The translations under genes and the position numbers were made by a program. The notes under the pieces are model-generated. The model saw only the letters and a program-made list of their open reading frames with translations, did no database searches and was not told where the DNA came from. From the NCBI GenBank assembly GCA_033964015.1, contig CM066922.1:22120507-22184506 (forward strand): 64,000 nt of DNA. The letters are read 5' to 3'. Source of the stretch: Scolanthus callimorphus (lineage: Eukaryota; Cnidaria; Anthozoa; Actiniaria; Edwardsiidae). Positions 53,586-64,000 of the stretch are shown in pieces (positions within the stretch are counted from its first letter, which is position 1; every line of letters begins with the position of its first letter).

Positions 53586-53967
53586 CTGTGATTTGTAATG
53601 ATTTAGCCAGAGTGGATCGATCAAGAGCAGTTACCTAAAAGGTAAACTCGAAATTCTAGTAGTACCACTCATTGTCTCTGTACTTTCCCGTTTGTTTCCT
53701 CAGTTACGGGCTTATAGTCTTCGACAGAGTTTAGTCGTGCAATAATTAATGGGATCCTTCAAAATCATACCAAAATAAAGGCAATAGGAATGCAACTTTT
53801 TAGTAACAATATTTTTGGCCAAGCACAGCTCAATGTGAAATAATAACTTTCAAAAAGGTTGTCTATAAGTGTGAGTAAATGGAAATAGGAAATAACGGAA
53901 ATAAATTACATCGTTCTATGCCAAATCTCTCTGAACAGTTTTGTTTGCTTGGTTGCAGAGAACCAAG

Positions 53968-54195
53968 ATGAAGATGATTTTATTCATCGTCGCTCTACTA
54001 GTCCCGTTACTGACACAGGGTACCCGATATATTGAGGATGAACTGGCCGAGAAGGAGACTGTCGAGCAAAATATGGAAAGCCTAATCGAGATGAGGCAAG
54101 ACGGGCATGTGGAGCAAGACGGATACGCGGAGAAGGAGGAGCAGCAGAAGGAGACAAATCGAAATCAGCCGATGGAAATGGATGCTTCTAGCGTG
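53968..54195 (+). CDS. Gene E exon 1: signal peptide and acidic leader, TE-derived end
   Basis: Seventy-six codons, donor GTG|gtatgt. The second ATG of the open frame is chosen because it starts directly at the hydrophobic signal; the earlier ATG lies upstream of the UTR acceptor. Confidence 0.84.
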
Positions 54196-55992
54196 GTATG
54201 TTGCTAGGCTGACAATATCAAAATGGCGGCAGACATACATTACAACCTTCGTACCCAGAGCCCGTCATCTTTTGGCCAGCGGCAAGATTCAGGGCCCTGG
54301 GGGAATCCGATTTGTGAGCATGCGTGGTAGGTCAAAAACGTAACGAACTTTCATACAACAATCAAACCGGAAACCCAGAATCTGGGTTTTAAAAAAATCG
54401 ATTCCCCCAGAGCCCTGAATCTTGCCGCTGGCCAAAAGATGACGGGCTCTGGGTACGAGATTGACATATATTATTAACGATCTTTTAGATTATTACTCTA
54501 TACCTTTACATCACGTTAACATGACTATAACTAACATGACCATGACTACAACTAACATGACTATAACTATAGGAGTGGTACGTTTTCATCCGACTGTGAA
54601 ATACGCACTACTATACGCACTACTATACATATATTACATATGACTAGCGGTTTCTATTGAAAGTAAAGTGCTGCGATAAATGTAAAGGAGATAGGACTCA
54701 ATCCGGTAAACTGTTCAGGGAGATCGTCTCTTCCATGTTTAACGCGTTCTTCAAATGCATTTCATCCCCTTCGAATAAAACACGATCGATGGTCTCTGTT
54801 GAAAGACTTCAAAAAGCACATTGCCTTCCTCTAGAAATATCGCTTAACGACTATCGCCTTGATGAATACTTCCACGAATAAATAAAATAGCATCTGAATG
54901 ATAAACTTTCAAACTTACCTTCACGAAGCAAAGGAACTTTCTAAAACAACGAAGAGACTTTCCAAATTCGCAAATGAACGAAGGGACTTTCCGATAACCG
55001 CTGATTAGTAAGGACGATACTGCAGGTGTCGGCATGCGCATTCATCATTTGCCGATAGCCGCTGATTACGTAAGGACGATACTGCAGGCGCCAAAATCAT
55101 CCATCGCTAGCCCACGAAATCGACTTTGCCTTCAGTAATATCGTGCGCCACAGAGATCCCACCGTGAAATAGTATGCTGCTCGCTTCGCTCGCAGCAACT
55201 AGTAGGCAGTATTAAACACTGACTAATAGTTTTGTTTCACAGCCGGATGAAAACCACTCTTACAAACTATTTAACAATTAGACTACGAGTTCGAGTTTTC
55301 TTGAGTCAACAGATAGTTAACGAGGCGCGTAGCGCCGAGTTGACTATTTGACTCATAGAAAACGAGAACGAGTAGTCTAATTGTTTTAGTAGAAACCCAC
55401 TAAGCATACTACCTTCGACTTGTTATTAAAACGTACTTTTTTCGATGATTTTAGAAAGTTTTACACTGCCGTTTTCGCTACTTACTATCTATTACGTGAT
55501 AGATAGTGAGTAGCGGAGCCAATCAGATTGCACTATTCGTGATAGTATATATATAGTAGTCTAATTGTTAAAAAATAATAATAATTTATATAGCGCCTAT
55601 ACATATATCTTCTAGGCGCTTTACACCATTATAAACAACAATAATAAAAATTTGATAGAAAATAAAAACCACTAAAACAATAAAAATACTAAAAACATGG
55701 TTATCATAATAAAAAATAAAAATTACAATATAATAATAATAGATATAATAATCTATAACATGACTATAACTAACATGACCATGACTATAACTAACATGAC
55801 CATGACTATAACTAACATGACCATGACTATAACTTATACTAACATGAACATATTTTTTCTTCTTCACAGGCCGCGTACTGCATGCAAAAACTTGATAGAT
55901 GTCTTCGCAAAGCCCATGGGGTAAATGAGAAGAAAATTTGTGATAAAGATGTTGTGGTTTGTCTAGGCAAGAAAAGATCCGGAAAGAAATGA
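53968..55992 (+). CDS. Gene E: small secreted protein, one twin-CX6C module, C-terminal GKK
   Basis: Exons 53968-54195 and 55870-55992, phase 0, 116 residues. Signal peptide MKMILFIVALLVPLLTQG. A long Glu-rich leader carries LIEM at 39-42, matching the IEM of genes B, C and D. Exon 2 is C-x6-C-x12-C-x6-C (CMQKLDRC, CDKDVVVC) and ends KKRSGKK-stop. Gly-Lys-Lys before a stop is the classic C-terminal amidation signal of secreted peptides. Acidic leader and basic module fit a prepropeptide. The last 11 residues of exon 1 and its donor come from a TTAA-type MITE. Unknown family. Confidence 0.85.
54162..54225 (+). mobile_element. TTAA MITE fragment spanning the gene E exon 1 donor
   Basis: aaatcagccgatggaaatgg, tatgttgctaggctgaca and aaaatggcggcagac match 20930-21020 and the reverse strand of 5428-5653. 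The exon/intron border at 54195/54196 lies inside it. Confidence 0.82.
54249..54462. mobile_element. Palindromic MITE in gene E intron
   Basis: cgtacccagagcccgtcatc / ttttggccagcggcaag is mirrored at the right by cttgccgctggccaaaagat / gacgggctctgggtacg; arms about 60 bp. End sequence is related to the MULE-like MITEs. Confidence 0.85.
55267..55395. repeat. Palindrome in gene E intron
   Basis: caattagactacgagttcga at the left is mirrored by acgagtagtctaattg; inner gagtcaacagatagttaac / gttgactatttgactc. Confidence 0.75.
55755..55845 (+). repeat. 24-bp minisatellite ahead of gene E exon 2
   Basis: acatgactataactaacatgacc repeated about 3.5 times; a related stretch is at 54516-54570 in the same intron. 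Confidence 0.85.
55870..55992 (+). CDS. Gene E exon 2: Cys module, GKK, stop
   Basis: Forty codons and TGA after a strong acceptor (tttttcttcttcacag); Cys at exon positions 4, 11, 24 and 31. Confidence 0.87.
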   Translation, partial: AAYCMQKLDRCLRKAHGVNEKKICDKDVVVCLGKKRSGKK

Positions 55993-56331
55993 ATTTCAGG
56001 ACCTGTCGAAAGTAGATTAGGCTTGCATTTTCAGGACGTTTCTAATGGTTAAGATCTTGGTTCTTTGTTTAGTCAGCGAATCAGAACGCGAAAAAAAAAA
56101 AACAGTGACTGTTGTTTTTTCCTGGGTTACGAGCAAACGCAAGTCGTACTTACTGCGTCCCCTAATTGGCTTGTTATGAATTGGTAATACGTCTGACTCT
56201 GATACCACTTTTCCTTATGTATGGTGCTTCGCTTCGCGCCGCGCGGGAGCTCCACTATGAATAGGTTATTAGTGGCTACAATATAGGTCACTTTGCGGTT
56301 AGTTTTCGATACTCATCTGAAATAGTTTTAT

Positions 56332-56337
56332 AATAAA
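56332..56337 (+). terminator. Candidate poly(A) signal of gene E
   Basis: AATAAA 340 bp after the stop; another AATAAA occurs near 56369. Confidence 0.45.
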
Positions 56338-57095
56338 CAAATATGATGTGTTCTGCTCGAACCTTAAAAATAAAGTTAAGCTTGCTTAAACATTTTTTTG
56401 TTGCAGCAGGTAAAATGTTATTTTTACTAAACGTGATCAAGCCTGGTGTTACATCAAATCCCGGGTGGGTACTCCCTTACAAGAACTATACGGGTATGTG
56501 CCGCCAAACGGGGTCCCGATTTCTTCCTCCAGCCGATAGAACGGGGTATCGTTTAGGAACCGTCCTCTAGAACGGGGTATGATAATGAAGACCACCCAGT
56601 AAAATCTTCAAGGAAGCGACCCGGCGGCGGTCACATATTGTTTTCTTAAATGTAAAGAATTGAACAAGCGCTAACATTCTATTACAGATAAAACCGTAAC
56701 ATGTAAAACAACAATTTTGATTTACAGGTATCATTAATTTCATTTTAGAACGGTCCCCCCGGGCATCAAATGAGTCTATCCAGCTCGAAATCTCATGAAA
56801 AATAGCAGAAAGATATTTTCTTATTGATAATAGGACGTTTTGTTTACTGCGGTATTCATATTTATGCGAGCTCGATCTGCCCTGACTTACTTATTATGCT
56901 TTCAAAGCTGTCTCTGGATCGGCCATCTAAGCAACCTGGTAGTTGAAACACCCCCGAGTAATGCTTGTGGATGATAAGTGTTTCAAGTAGTTCTGAGATC
57001 TGAGATTGAAGGAAGCACTAGCACGTAGCCGGCTCTCTCACTAGTGGGTTTTTCTCGGATATCTGATTCTTATGGCGCGCGGAATTCCAGAATTG

Positions 57096-57096
<1 letters not shown>

Positions 57097-57140
<44 letters not shown>
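57097..57140 (+). repeat. G44 homopolymer
   Basis: Forty-four consecutive G. Strong G-quadruplex potential or a site of assembly error. Confidence 0.95.
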
Positions 57141-57142
<2 letters not shown>

Positions 57143-57779
57143 GTTTCAGTTGTTTCTGAGCTCGCAAAATTATGAAATCCACATTTAAATACGGTTTAAG
57201 AAAATAAAGTGGCAATCCCATCTCTTGCACGTAACTATCGTTAGTTTAATTTTCATAATAACTACAAATATTATAGTTCCAATATATTATACACCGTTAC
57301 CATTTCGTATGCAAAGAGAGAATTATCAAAATACAGTTTTGTAGAATTCAAAGACACTACTTTTTCAATGTATATAAATTACACATGACTAGCTAGAACG
57401 TGTCCCATAACGCGTGAAATCTACATAGCGTTGTACCTTTATCAATCTCAAGTTGTGTGTTTATGTATACTACAATGACTCAAATACAGAAAAACGCATT
57501 TTTCGCGTGAAATTTACCGTGGACTCGTCAGACAATGAATTTCCTATAGAAGGATTGCTATTTCCGACTTTGCTAAACCGAAGTTTTTGCAAAATAGATT
57601 TTATATACTTTACAGTAATTGTTATTAAGCTTTTTATTTTGAAACGTATAGAGTTTGCTCTGAAAACTGTGAACAGAACGCGATTTTTCCTTAATTTAGG
57701 TAAAAAGCCAATATTAATCGATTACAAAGCGAGAGTGCAACATTTTTAATGCTAATGAAAGGGCGAACGTTAACGGTGT

Positions 57780-58090
57780 GTTAGGGTAAGCCAGTCCTCG
57801 TAGGGACAGTGGTGTTGCCTACACAGGGAATTTATGCAGAAACCCATGCATGAGAAAAGCTAAATTTCACATGGTACAAGAATGGGAAGTGTTCGTCTTT
57901 CCCATGAGCAATTAACACATGGATGCCGAACACTCCCCATTCGCGTACCATGTGAAATTTAGCTTTTCCCATTGATGGGTTTCATTTCCCATGGCACGAA
58001 GGATGTTAAGTATTCGTCTTTCCCATGGACAAACACATTGATGCCGAACACTTCACATTATTCGTGCCATGTGAAATTCAGATTTCCCGA
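57780..58090. repeat. Inverted and direct repeat block
   Basis: gctaaatttcacatggtac / gtaccatgtgaaatttagct form a palindrome; tcgtctttcccatg and atgccgaacact recur in direct order. A related piece is near 27340-27420. Confidence 0.6.
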
Positions 58091-58269
58091 AGAATTAGCT
58101 GCATGAATTTCAGCCGTCCCTTGACCGATCCCGTCTTCGCATTAATTAATCACCAAACAATGGGCAGTTTTCCCTATTGCCTGGTGCACACTTGACGTAA
58201 ACGTATGTGCGACCGACTCCCAAACTCGCAGCTCGTAAGCTGAATTATGCTGGGTCTCAACGGCGCCAC

Positions 58270-58388
58270 TGGCAGCCATGCGGTCATAAGCACAGACACT
58301 GAGGGTGGTCACTGCCAGAGGGTTTATTACGTCCCCAGTGGTTCTTTAACGTCCCCCCTGGAACTGGGTAGGGTAGAAAGGCGAGACG

Positions 58389-58420
<32 letters not shown>

Positions 58421-58577
58421 TGAAACACAGTAGAACAAAGTTCAACTCACAATATGAACCAGTTTGACCGAGACCCGAACAGAAAGAAAATTTCCTCTTT
58501 CCCGACCAGGAGTCGAACCCGGATCACAGCGGTGAGAGACCCAACGCCGTAACGCTGGACCAACCGTGCTTCCCTTG
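58270..58577 (-). mobile_element. tRNA-derived SINE, minus strand
   Basis: On the minus strand: a box A-like tggtccagcg (58553-58562), box B ggttcgactcc (58509-58519), then cgtctttcggatgagac and ggtcccgtctcgcc. The pol III boxes are about 34 bp apart, as in tRNA. Confidence 0.75.
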
Positions 58578-59552
58578 CGACATAACGACATCAGAAAAGT
58601 ATCACGCGATCAAAATTTAGCGGTTTCCAAACGCTGAAGTCGACAAAAAATAACATAAGATTGCTTTGGTGAAGTAATCTAACGATGATCCATGGAAAAT
58701 ATTGATAATTTTAATTATTTTCCCATGCTTTTTTCGTTGCAACATAACGCCCTTATGTCGTTATGTCGCTGGTGTGCACCGGGCTTATAGAATTCAAAAT
58801 GTACGAGCAACAAACTCCAAATTTCTAAGATGTTTAATGAATTGTTCAGCTTTCGGTGACGAAAATATAAAACCCATGTACTATGAGCAAACTTCTAACA
58901 CTTTCCTGCAATCGGTGTATTTTCCATGCTCTATGCCAAAGTAAAATTTTGGCTTGTCCGACGTAGCAACAGTAACTAGGGAGTAGAACAATGAATGCGG
59001 GATCGGTCAATTCACCTCGAGATTTTCTCGGAGGTTCCCCACGGGAACTCAGGCTAATGAATTGGTTTCTGAGACACGTGAATAATTGTTTGACAATGAG
59101 CATATGCAATTTCATTAACTTCATTGCCAGCGGCTGGACTTATGAGCAAGATCTATTTAGTTTCCAGCAAATCAGTGGGTATCCAATTCCGCGCGCTCTG
59201 ATTGGCTCCTGGACCTCAGTATATCCGAGGATATTGACTGCTTTGCTTCGCGAACGAGCTTTGGTGTCAACAATTGCAAATATTTCGAGACAATATTGAC
59301 AATAATGTCATATTTTATCCAAATGATCTGTTGAATACTAAACAGCTATATTCCCCTAAGGTGACGAATAGGTAAGGATATATACCTTGGCGCTTCGCGT
59401 CTCGCCATATATCCACCACTATTCATCTCCCCTTTGGGGTATGGTTGAATAATATCTTGAGTTCCGTATCAGCATTATCTTAATTATTGGTTGATTTAAA
59501 TTTTCTCCTGATAATTCTCATGAGGCAACACTCGGATTTCGTGTCGCTGTAC

Positions 59553-59731
59553 CCCTTGTCGCTAAAGCTTTCTAGCGCAGCGTTTGTCTCTTTCCATTTT
59601 TCATTGAACGCATCTACCTGTTCCTCGAGTATCTGTGCCGAGGATGTATCGAGGAGTGGTTGGATATCGGATTGTAGACGATTCACATCGTGTACTCGCT
59701 TCTCCGTCGTTGCTCTCTCCTCACACTTGAG
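59553..59731 (-). CDS. Spectrin-repeat exon, helices B-C
   Basis: Starts LKCEERATTEKRVHD after acceptor ccatttcag; contains LLDTSSAQILEEQVDAFNEKW. The 3' limit is unsure: a gtacag donor would end it at 59553 in phase 2, otherwise the frame runs to TAA at 59480. Confidence 0.68.
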
Positions 59732-62700
59732 CTGAAATGGTAAACAAGAGAACATTCAAACACTGAGCAGCTCAGACGCACAACCAACAAAGTCACCATC
59801 AGCATGTCATCCTCACGCGCCAGGGTCCTCCACACACTCCCCCCATGGGACAGAGGAAAACGGTGAAGAGAACATTCAAACACTGAGCAGTTCATACAGA
59901 CTCACAATCAACAAAGTAACCATCCGCATGTCATCCGCACGCGCCAGGGTACTCAACACACCTCCTCCCATGGGACAGAGGAAATGGGTGAAGAGAACAT
60001 TCAAGCACTGAGAAGCTCAGACTCACAACCAACAAAGTCACCATCAGCATGTCATCCTCGCGCGCCAGGGCCCTCCACACACCTTCCCCCATGGAACAGA
60101 GGAAATTGGTGAGGGGAAGCCGGGAGGACTCTGGCGCGTGAGGATGCGACATATCTGTTACCCTCGACAGCCTCACTATCATCGTCGTTGCCGTCATCGT
60201 CTTCAATATCACCATTATCATAAACCTCAACAACAACGTTCATTCCACCATAAACACCTTCCCTATCTCTGTCACCCCTTTGTGATTCACGATCAGTATT
60301 GTAGCCATCATCATCACCATCACCATCGACAACTATGTTTAGGACGTCTGCATTTTCTTCAAAAATGCTCACCAACATTTTCCACCTTCCACCTTCCTTC
60401 TTATCATCAACATCATTACCATCATCATCAGAAAAATACACACATAATTGTAATTTCTTGTTGACTAATGTATTCATGCCACTTGACATCGCACACGTTT
60501 GTTACCGGGTCAAATTTTGCCCCGATCCTAAAGTGCATGCTTACTATATTATGTACACACTAGTTATCAATATATCTTGTGAATAAACGACATGCTGACC
60601 CACGTGCAATGCCCCTCAAACGTTTTGTTGTTGTTTATATTTAAACTAGAAATATTTTCTATTCGCCTGAGCGTAGCGAAAGAGAATAGAAGTGTAATGG
60701 CAAACCGGTAGTGTATAATAGAACGCGCGCTCTGATTGGCCGAGTACTGTAATTTCCTATGTTATAAACGCAGGGGAAATAAAACCATTTTACAGAAACA
60801 ATAAAACACAGATTTCGTTTGGTTTATGATGTGTTGGACGCACTTGGGATGTTCGGAGAAAACTCGATGTTGAGAGAACACTCACAGCTCAATGAGAGGT
60901 TTCACGCTTTTCTCACTTGAGTAATTGTACTAAAACAATGACATCATCTATTTCTTTTACACAACAAAAGGGATTTTTCTCAAGGTGCGACGTCAATTGC
61001 GCGTCAACTGTAATCACACACGGCCTGTCAACCAATCGATGCGTGCGTTTTACTAGTGTTCTTAAGATCTCGATCCGGGAAAACGACGTGCTTATGGAAA
61101 AAAATTATCGTCGCGTCGCAATTTATGCTATGATAATCAGTTATATATCGTTTTAAAGCTAAAAGATTATTCTATCTAATGAAGCTATTCATTTTAGCAG
61201 AGTTTAGATTTTCTTATATTTTAACGACCCCGAACTAAAAACTACCTTGTTTACTTGAGAAGCTCCAGACCATTAGTTATTTGTTGCAGAATTTCAAACT
61301 CTGTCGGATTTTAATCTTGGAGAAAGTAACTGCAAAACAGTGTGAGCGATTTTTGATATTTTGCATATTTACGAAAATATTAGGTCGCAAAGTTGAACGT
61401 CGCATTTTTTTCAATTTGTTGCCGCAAAATTTATCATAAAAACTTTTTCAAGTAAAAAAAATTCCTCACACGGTTTTTTAGGTGTTATCATCTTCTAACG
61501 GCACAGAAAATTGACGCCGATATTTTAAATCGTGCGAGGTCAGGAGCTTCGCGAAGGTGAAAATTTGACCTAAAATCGCAGTGTAAAGTTAATTAAAATA
61601 CAGAAATGAGTGGCGGGCAATACAAACGAATGGGCAATTGAAACAAAGGAACACGGTTGACGCTTCATTTTGGGTTTTAGAAATACTTTAGGACTCTATT
61701 AACTGAATTCCAGGAAAAAAGTCGTATTATGTTAGAGTTAATTACCGAGATTCGAGGCAATAACCCCAATACATCCCAAGGGCCGTAGGCCCGAGGGATG
61801 TATTGGGGTTATTGCCGAGAATCGAGGTAATTAACGGACTTAGTTTACAGTTGACAAGGTTTTCAGAAAACAGGGACAAATGAAATGCATTCTTCTCATT
61901 GAATTTAACAGTTTTGAAAAGGAGTACAGTTTACAATTGAAAAAGATAGCGGATTCCAATAGGAACTATTGTTAGTTATTTAGCTGCTTTCATAGAAGTG
62001 GGTTCCCCAGAGAAACTCATTGCAATTAATTTTTACCATGCACAATAAAGTTGTGATGCTGAAGAAAATGAATGACAACTTTTATTCAACTATGATTGAC
62101 AAAGGTTTCCAAACACGAATTACGTCTTTTGTTTTCGTACAACAGCCAGTCCAATCAATCAAGCGGCCTTTTGTAAAAGCGCAACTCATTAAAGCGCTGT
62201 TATTTTGGTCGGTACGTAGCTGCGTAAAGCTCCTCTCTGGTTGGATAATACAACAATACCCTACCTCAACACAAAGAACGAGGATAATAGACTACAGACA
62301 AAAGAACTCCTTTGTAGAACGAAAATAATAGAGACAAAAGCAACTACGTCCTTACTGGTTATTTTCATTTGTACCACGCCCTGACAGCTTACAGCTTCTA
62401 CAGCTCAATTTGCATAACGTTCTGTCTAGCAAAACGGATGGAACTGATTCAAGATGGAGAAACTGAAGGCAAGTTTCAGGTATTTTGCGCTCGTTGGTTG
62501 CTCTCTACGATTAGATATGCAATTAACTTGGGCATGATTTTATCTGTATTTTCAGGTTTACGTCTTAAACACACTCTATGGGCAATGAGACCAAGCAAGT
62601 AGACTGGACAAACGCTTCTCAATATGGTTCAAGTGAAGGCGTTCTCGGAAATCGTGTTTTGTGGCGTTCAACGGGATTCGCATAAAGGATAATCAGAAGC

Positions 62701-63842
62701 AAATATTGGTTATAGACAGACAGTCAGCATAGATGCATAAACTGAGATTATTGGATGTTTTTTTTCTCGGGGTAAGTGTATGGATTTGAATTCACTAGTT
62801 AAATGTTTGGGTTGATAATTGAATAGTCATTGTGAAAGGGGCAACTGTCATGGTCTATCATGGATTTGGTCTAACTTGGGGTCATTTTAAGTAGCTTAAA
62901 TGCAGTCAAACTCCCTACAAATCAACAAAATAATGGTCTACGTTTTTCAACTAACCTTTCAGCTGCTAGATCAATACAAATTTGGAGTATTTTCGTTTAT
63001 AATCGAGCGGATGGAATTGGATTGCTAATTGGCATTTTTGATTTTCGAACAGGCTGAACAAGTTTCTTTTTCTTTTTAAGACTAATTTGAAACAGAATAT
63101 AGGTTCGGAGTTGTTTCTGTAGAACACTTGTCTTATTTTAAAATATTTTGATGAAACAAACGTGACAGTGCCCCTTGAAGTCTTGGTAAAAATGGCTTAT
63201 TGTGTGGTTCCAGAAATTATCCATAGGAAGGATAATAGGAAAGGATATATTTTCCATACAAATACTGTATTTTTCTTCGGGAATTCCAGAGAGGTGGGGG
63301 GTCACTTTTCAACACTCTTCCGGGGGGGGGGGGGGGGATATTTTCTGGAACCACACATTATTGATTTACAGGTAAGTATATGGCTTATTATGGATTCATA
63401 GGTAAATAACTAGATATTTACCTATTAATCCATAATGAGCCATATACTTACCTATTAATCCATAATGAGCAATATATTTACCTAGAAATTCAATTCAATT
63501 CTATTGATCAACCCCAACCTTTCCCTGGAGAATTCAAATCCCTCCCCGACTTTTAGTTTGTTGAGAGCCATTATCCGAGTTAATTCCCTACGAATAACAA
63601 TGGAAACCGCGTCAACTGTAAACTAAGATTAATTATTTACCCTGACCAAGACCTTAATCCTGTTATCCGCGAATCATTTTTTCATCTTTGTTTACCTCGA
63701 GCTTGTCTTTGAGTCTATTCGCCTCATCTTGGTCTGGATCATTAGAAAGATCCGTCAACATCTTCTCGGCATCATCCATCCACTCCGTCACATCTTTCAT
63801 GTCTTTGCGCAGCTCTGCCACTTTCTTGCTAGCGTTTGTTAG
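59553..63842 (-). CDS. Spectrin-repeat protein (spectraplakin, nesprin or dystrophin type), two exons
   Basis: Exon complement(63696..63842) is followed across a 4-kb intron by an exon starting at 59731, both beginning in phase 0. Together they read as most of one spectrin repeat: helix A with the conserved Trp (DVTEWMDDAEKMLTDL), helix B through the junction (ANRLKDKLE then LKCEERATTEKRVHDVN), and helix C with FNEKWKE. Highly charged, heptad-like. Such proteins are cytoskeletal linkers. The gene runs out of the window on the 5' side. Its 3' continuation was not found, so it might pass across gene E or end here. Confidence 0.75.
59751..60125. repeat. Three tandem copies of a 120-125-bp repeat
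   Basis: aacattcaaacactgagcag recurs at 59751, 59871 and 59996, followed each time by accatcagcatgtcatcctc / acgcgccaggg with small changes. It starts 20 bp from the spectrin exon border. Confidence 0.85.
60705..60880. repeat. Relative of the 16850-17085 repeat
   Basis: gcgcgctctgattggccgag, gttataaacgca and ggacgcacttgggatg in the same order as near 16.9 kb. In the spectrin-gene intron. Confidence 0.6.
61734..61838. repeat. Near-perfect palindrome in spectrin-gene intron
   Basis: gttaattaccgagattcgag / gcaataaccccaatacatcc at the left is mirrored by ggatgtattggggttattgc / cgagaatcgaggtaattaac; loop caagggccgtaggcccga. Confidence 0.85.
61839..63300. other. Spectrin-gene intron, no recognised feature
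   Basis: AT-rich. The open frames at 62020-62602 match no family I know and have no consistent splice context. A G16 run is at 63322. Confidence 0.45.
63365..63485 (+). repeat. Short tandem/inverted repeat (taatccataatgagc)
   Basis: Units of cttacctattaatccataatgagc repeat twice, and the inverse (ggcttattatggattcataggtaa) precedes them, giving a small cruciform-prone block. Confidence 0.75.
63696..63842 (-). CDS. Spectrin-repeat exon, helix A
   Basis: Forty-nine codons, LTNASKKVAELRKD to RLKDKLE, acceptor ctcctag, donor GAG|gtaaac. Confidence 0.78.
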
Positions 63843-64000
63843 CTAGGAGAGGGAGGAAGAGACAATATGACATATCTAGGGAAACCAAGGAAGAATCTCG
63901 ACAACAAGGGTGCCGCGTTTGATGAGGTCTAGGAAATTTAAGCTGCGACGATAGGAACGAGGAAGAGCCTCAAGGTCATGTCTGCACGAGGCATTTTTAT

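Noticed and set aside
54657..54881. 74-codon frame in the gene E intron (CCDKCKG start, ends DYRLDEYFHE) followed by AATAAA-like sequence
   Set aside because: No recognised family, no promoter or splice support; could be a transposon remnant. Left unannotated as a gene.
59931..60489. Acidic minus-strand frame rich in Asp, 145 codons
   Set aside because: Produced by degenerate atc/gtc microsatellite and the 120-bp tandem repeat in the spectrin-gene intron; no splice sites or homology.

Overview
The window is eukaryotic and looks like an anthozoan cnidarian, most probably a stony coral. The evidence is short exons with GT-AG introns, an animal importin-alpha gene, a spectrin-repeat gene, tRNA-derived SINEs and a very dense load of small palindromic DNA transposons (MITEs). 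The species cannot be read from the sequence. Nothing bacterial or viral was seen. Almost all long open frames are repeat artefacts; the real genes are split into small exons that had to be assembled by hand from splice sites, reading phase and motifs.

Layout. (1) 128-12303, plus strand: the 3' eleven coding exons of a KPNA2-type importin alpha (end of ARM4 to the C-terminus), with a poly(A) signal at 12443. Its introns hold a LINE reverse-transcriptase relic, a nested MULE/SINE/TTAA-MITE stack and several MITEs. (2) 14269-20323, plus: gene A, a seven-exon secreted protein made of six Cys modules. (3) 24077-23244, minus: gene B, a two-exon small secreted Cys protein. (4) 25355-26975: a 41-bp satellite with a higher-order repeat. 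(5) 27128-34873: an array of about 930-bp palindromic (foldback) units between two perfect 68-bp inverted repeats. (6) 41089-37892 and 49055-46508, minus: genes C and D, a segmental duplicate pair encoding Asp-rich secreted proteins with two Cys modules each. Palindromic-unit fragments and a 1.87-kb Harbinger-like element lie between them. (7) 53968-55992, plus: gene E, two exons, one Cys module, C-terminal GKK. (8) 63842 to about 59553, minus: two exons of a spectrin-repeat protein that continues outside the window.

The main result is that genes A-E look like one local gene family. Each starts with a phase-0 exon encoding a signal peptide and an acidic leader. In B, C, D and E the leader carries an Ile-Glu-Met motif at residues 38-42. 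One or more symmetric phase-0 exons follow, each encoding a module C-x6-C-x(9-17)-C-x6-C. I do not recognise this module as a named domain. The i/i+7 cysteine spacing suggests a disulfide-stapled alpha-helical hairpin. Gene A repeats a two-exon A-B unit three times; C and D carry one A-B pair; B and E carry a single module. The acidic leaders, basic Cys modules and possible C-terminal amidation signal in E suggest secreted prepropeptides, while the Asp runs in C and D also allow a calcium or mineral-matrix role. The function is inferred, not shown.

A second theme is transposons at splice sites. A MITE sits in the 3' splice site of importin exon 10, with its target duplication recreating the acceptor. 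A relative abuts the donor of gene B. A TTAA-type MITE appears to supply the end of exon 1 and the donor of gene E. A long-TIR element starts 4 bp after another importin donor.
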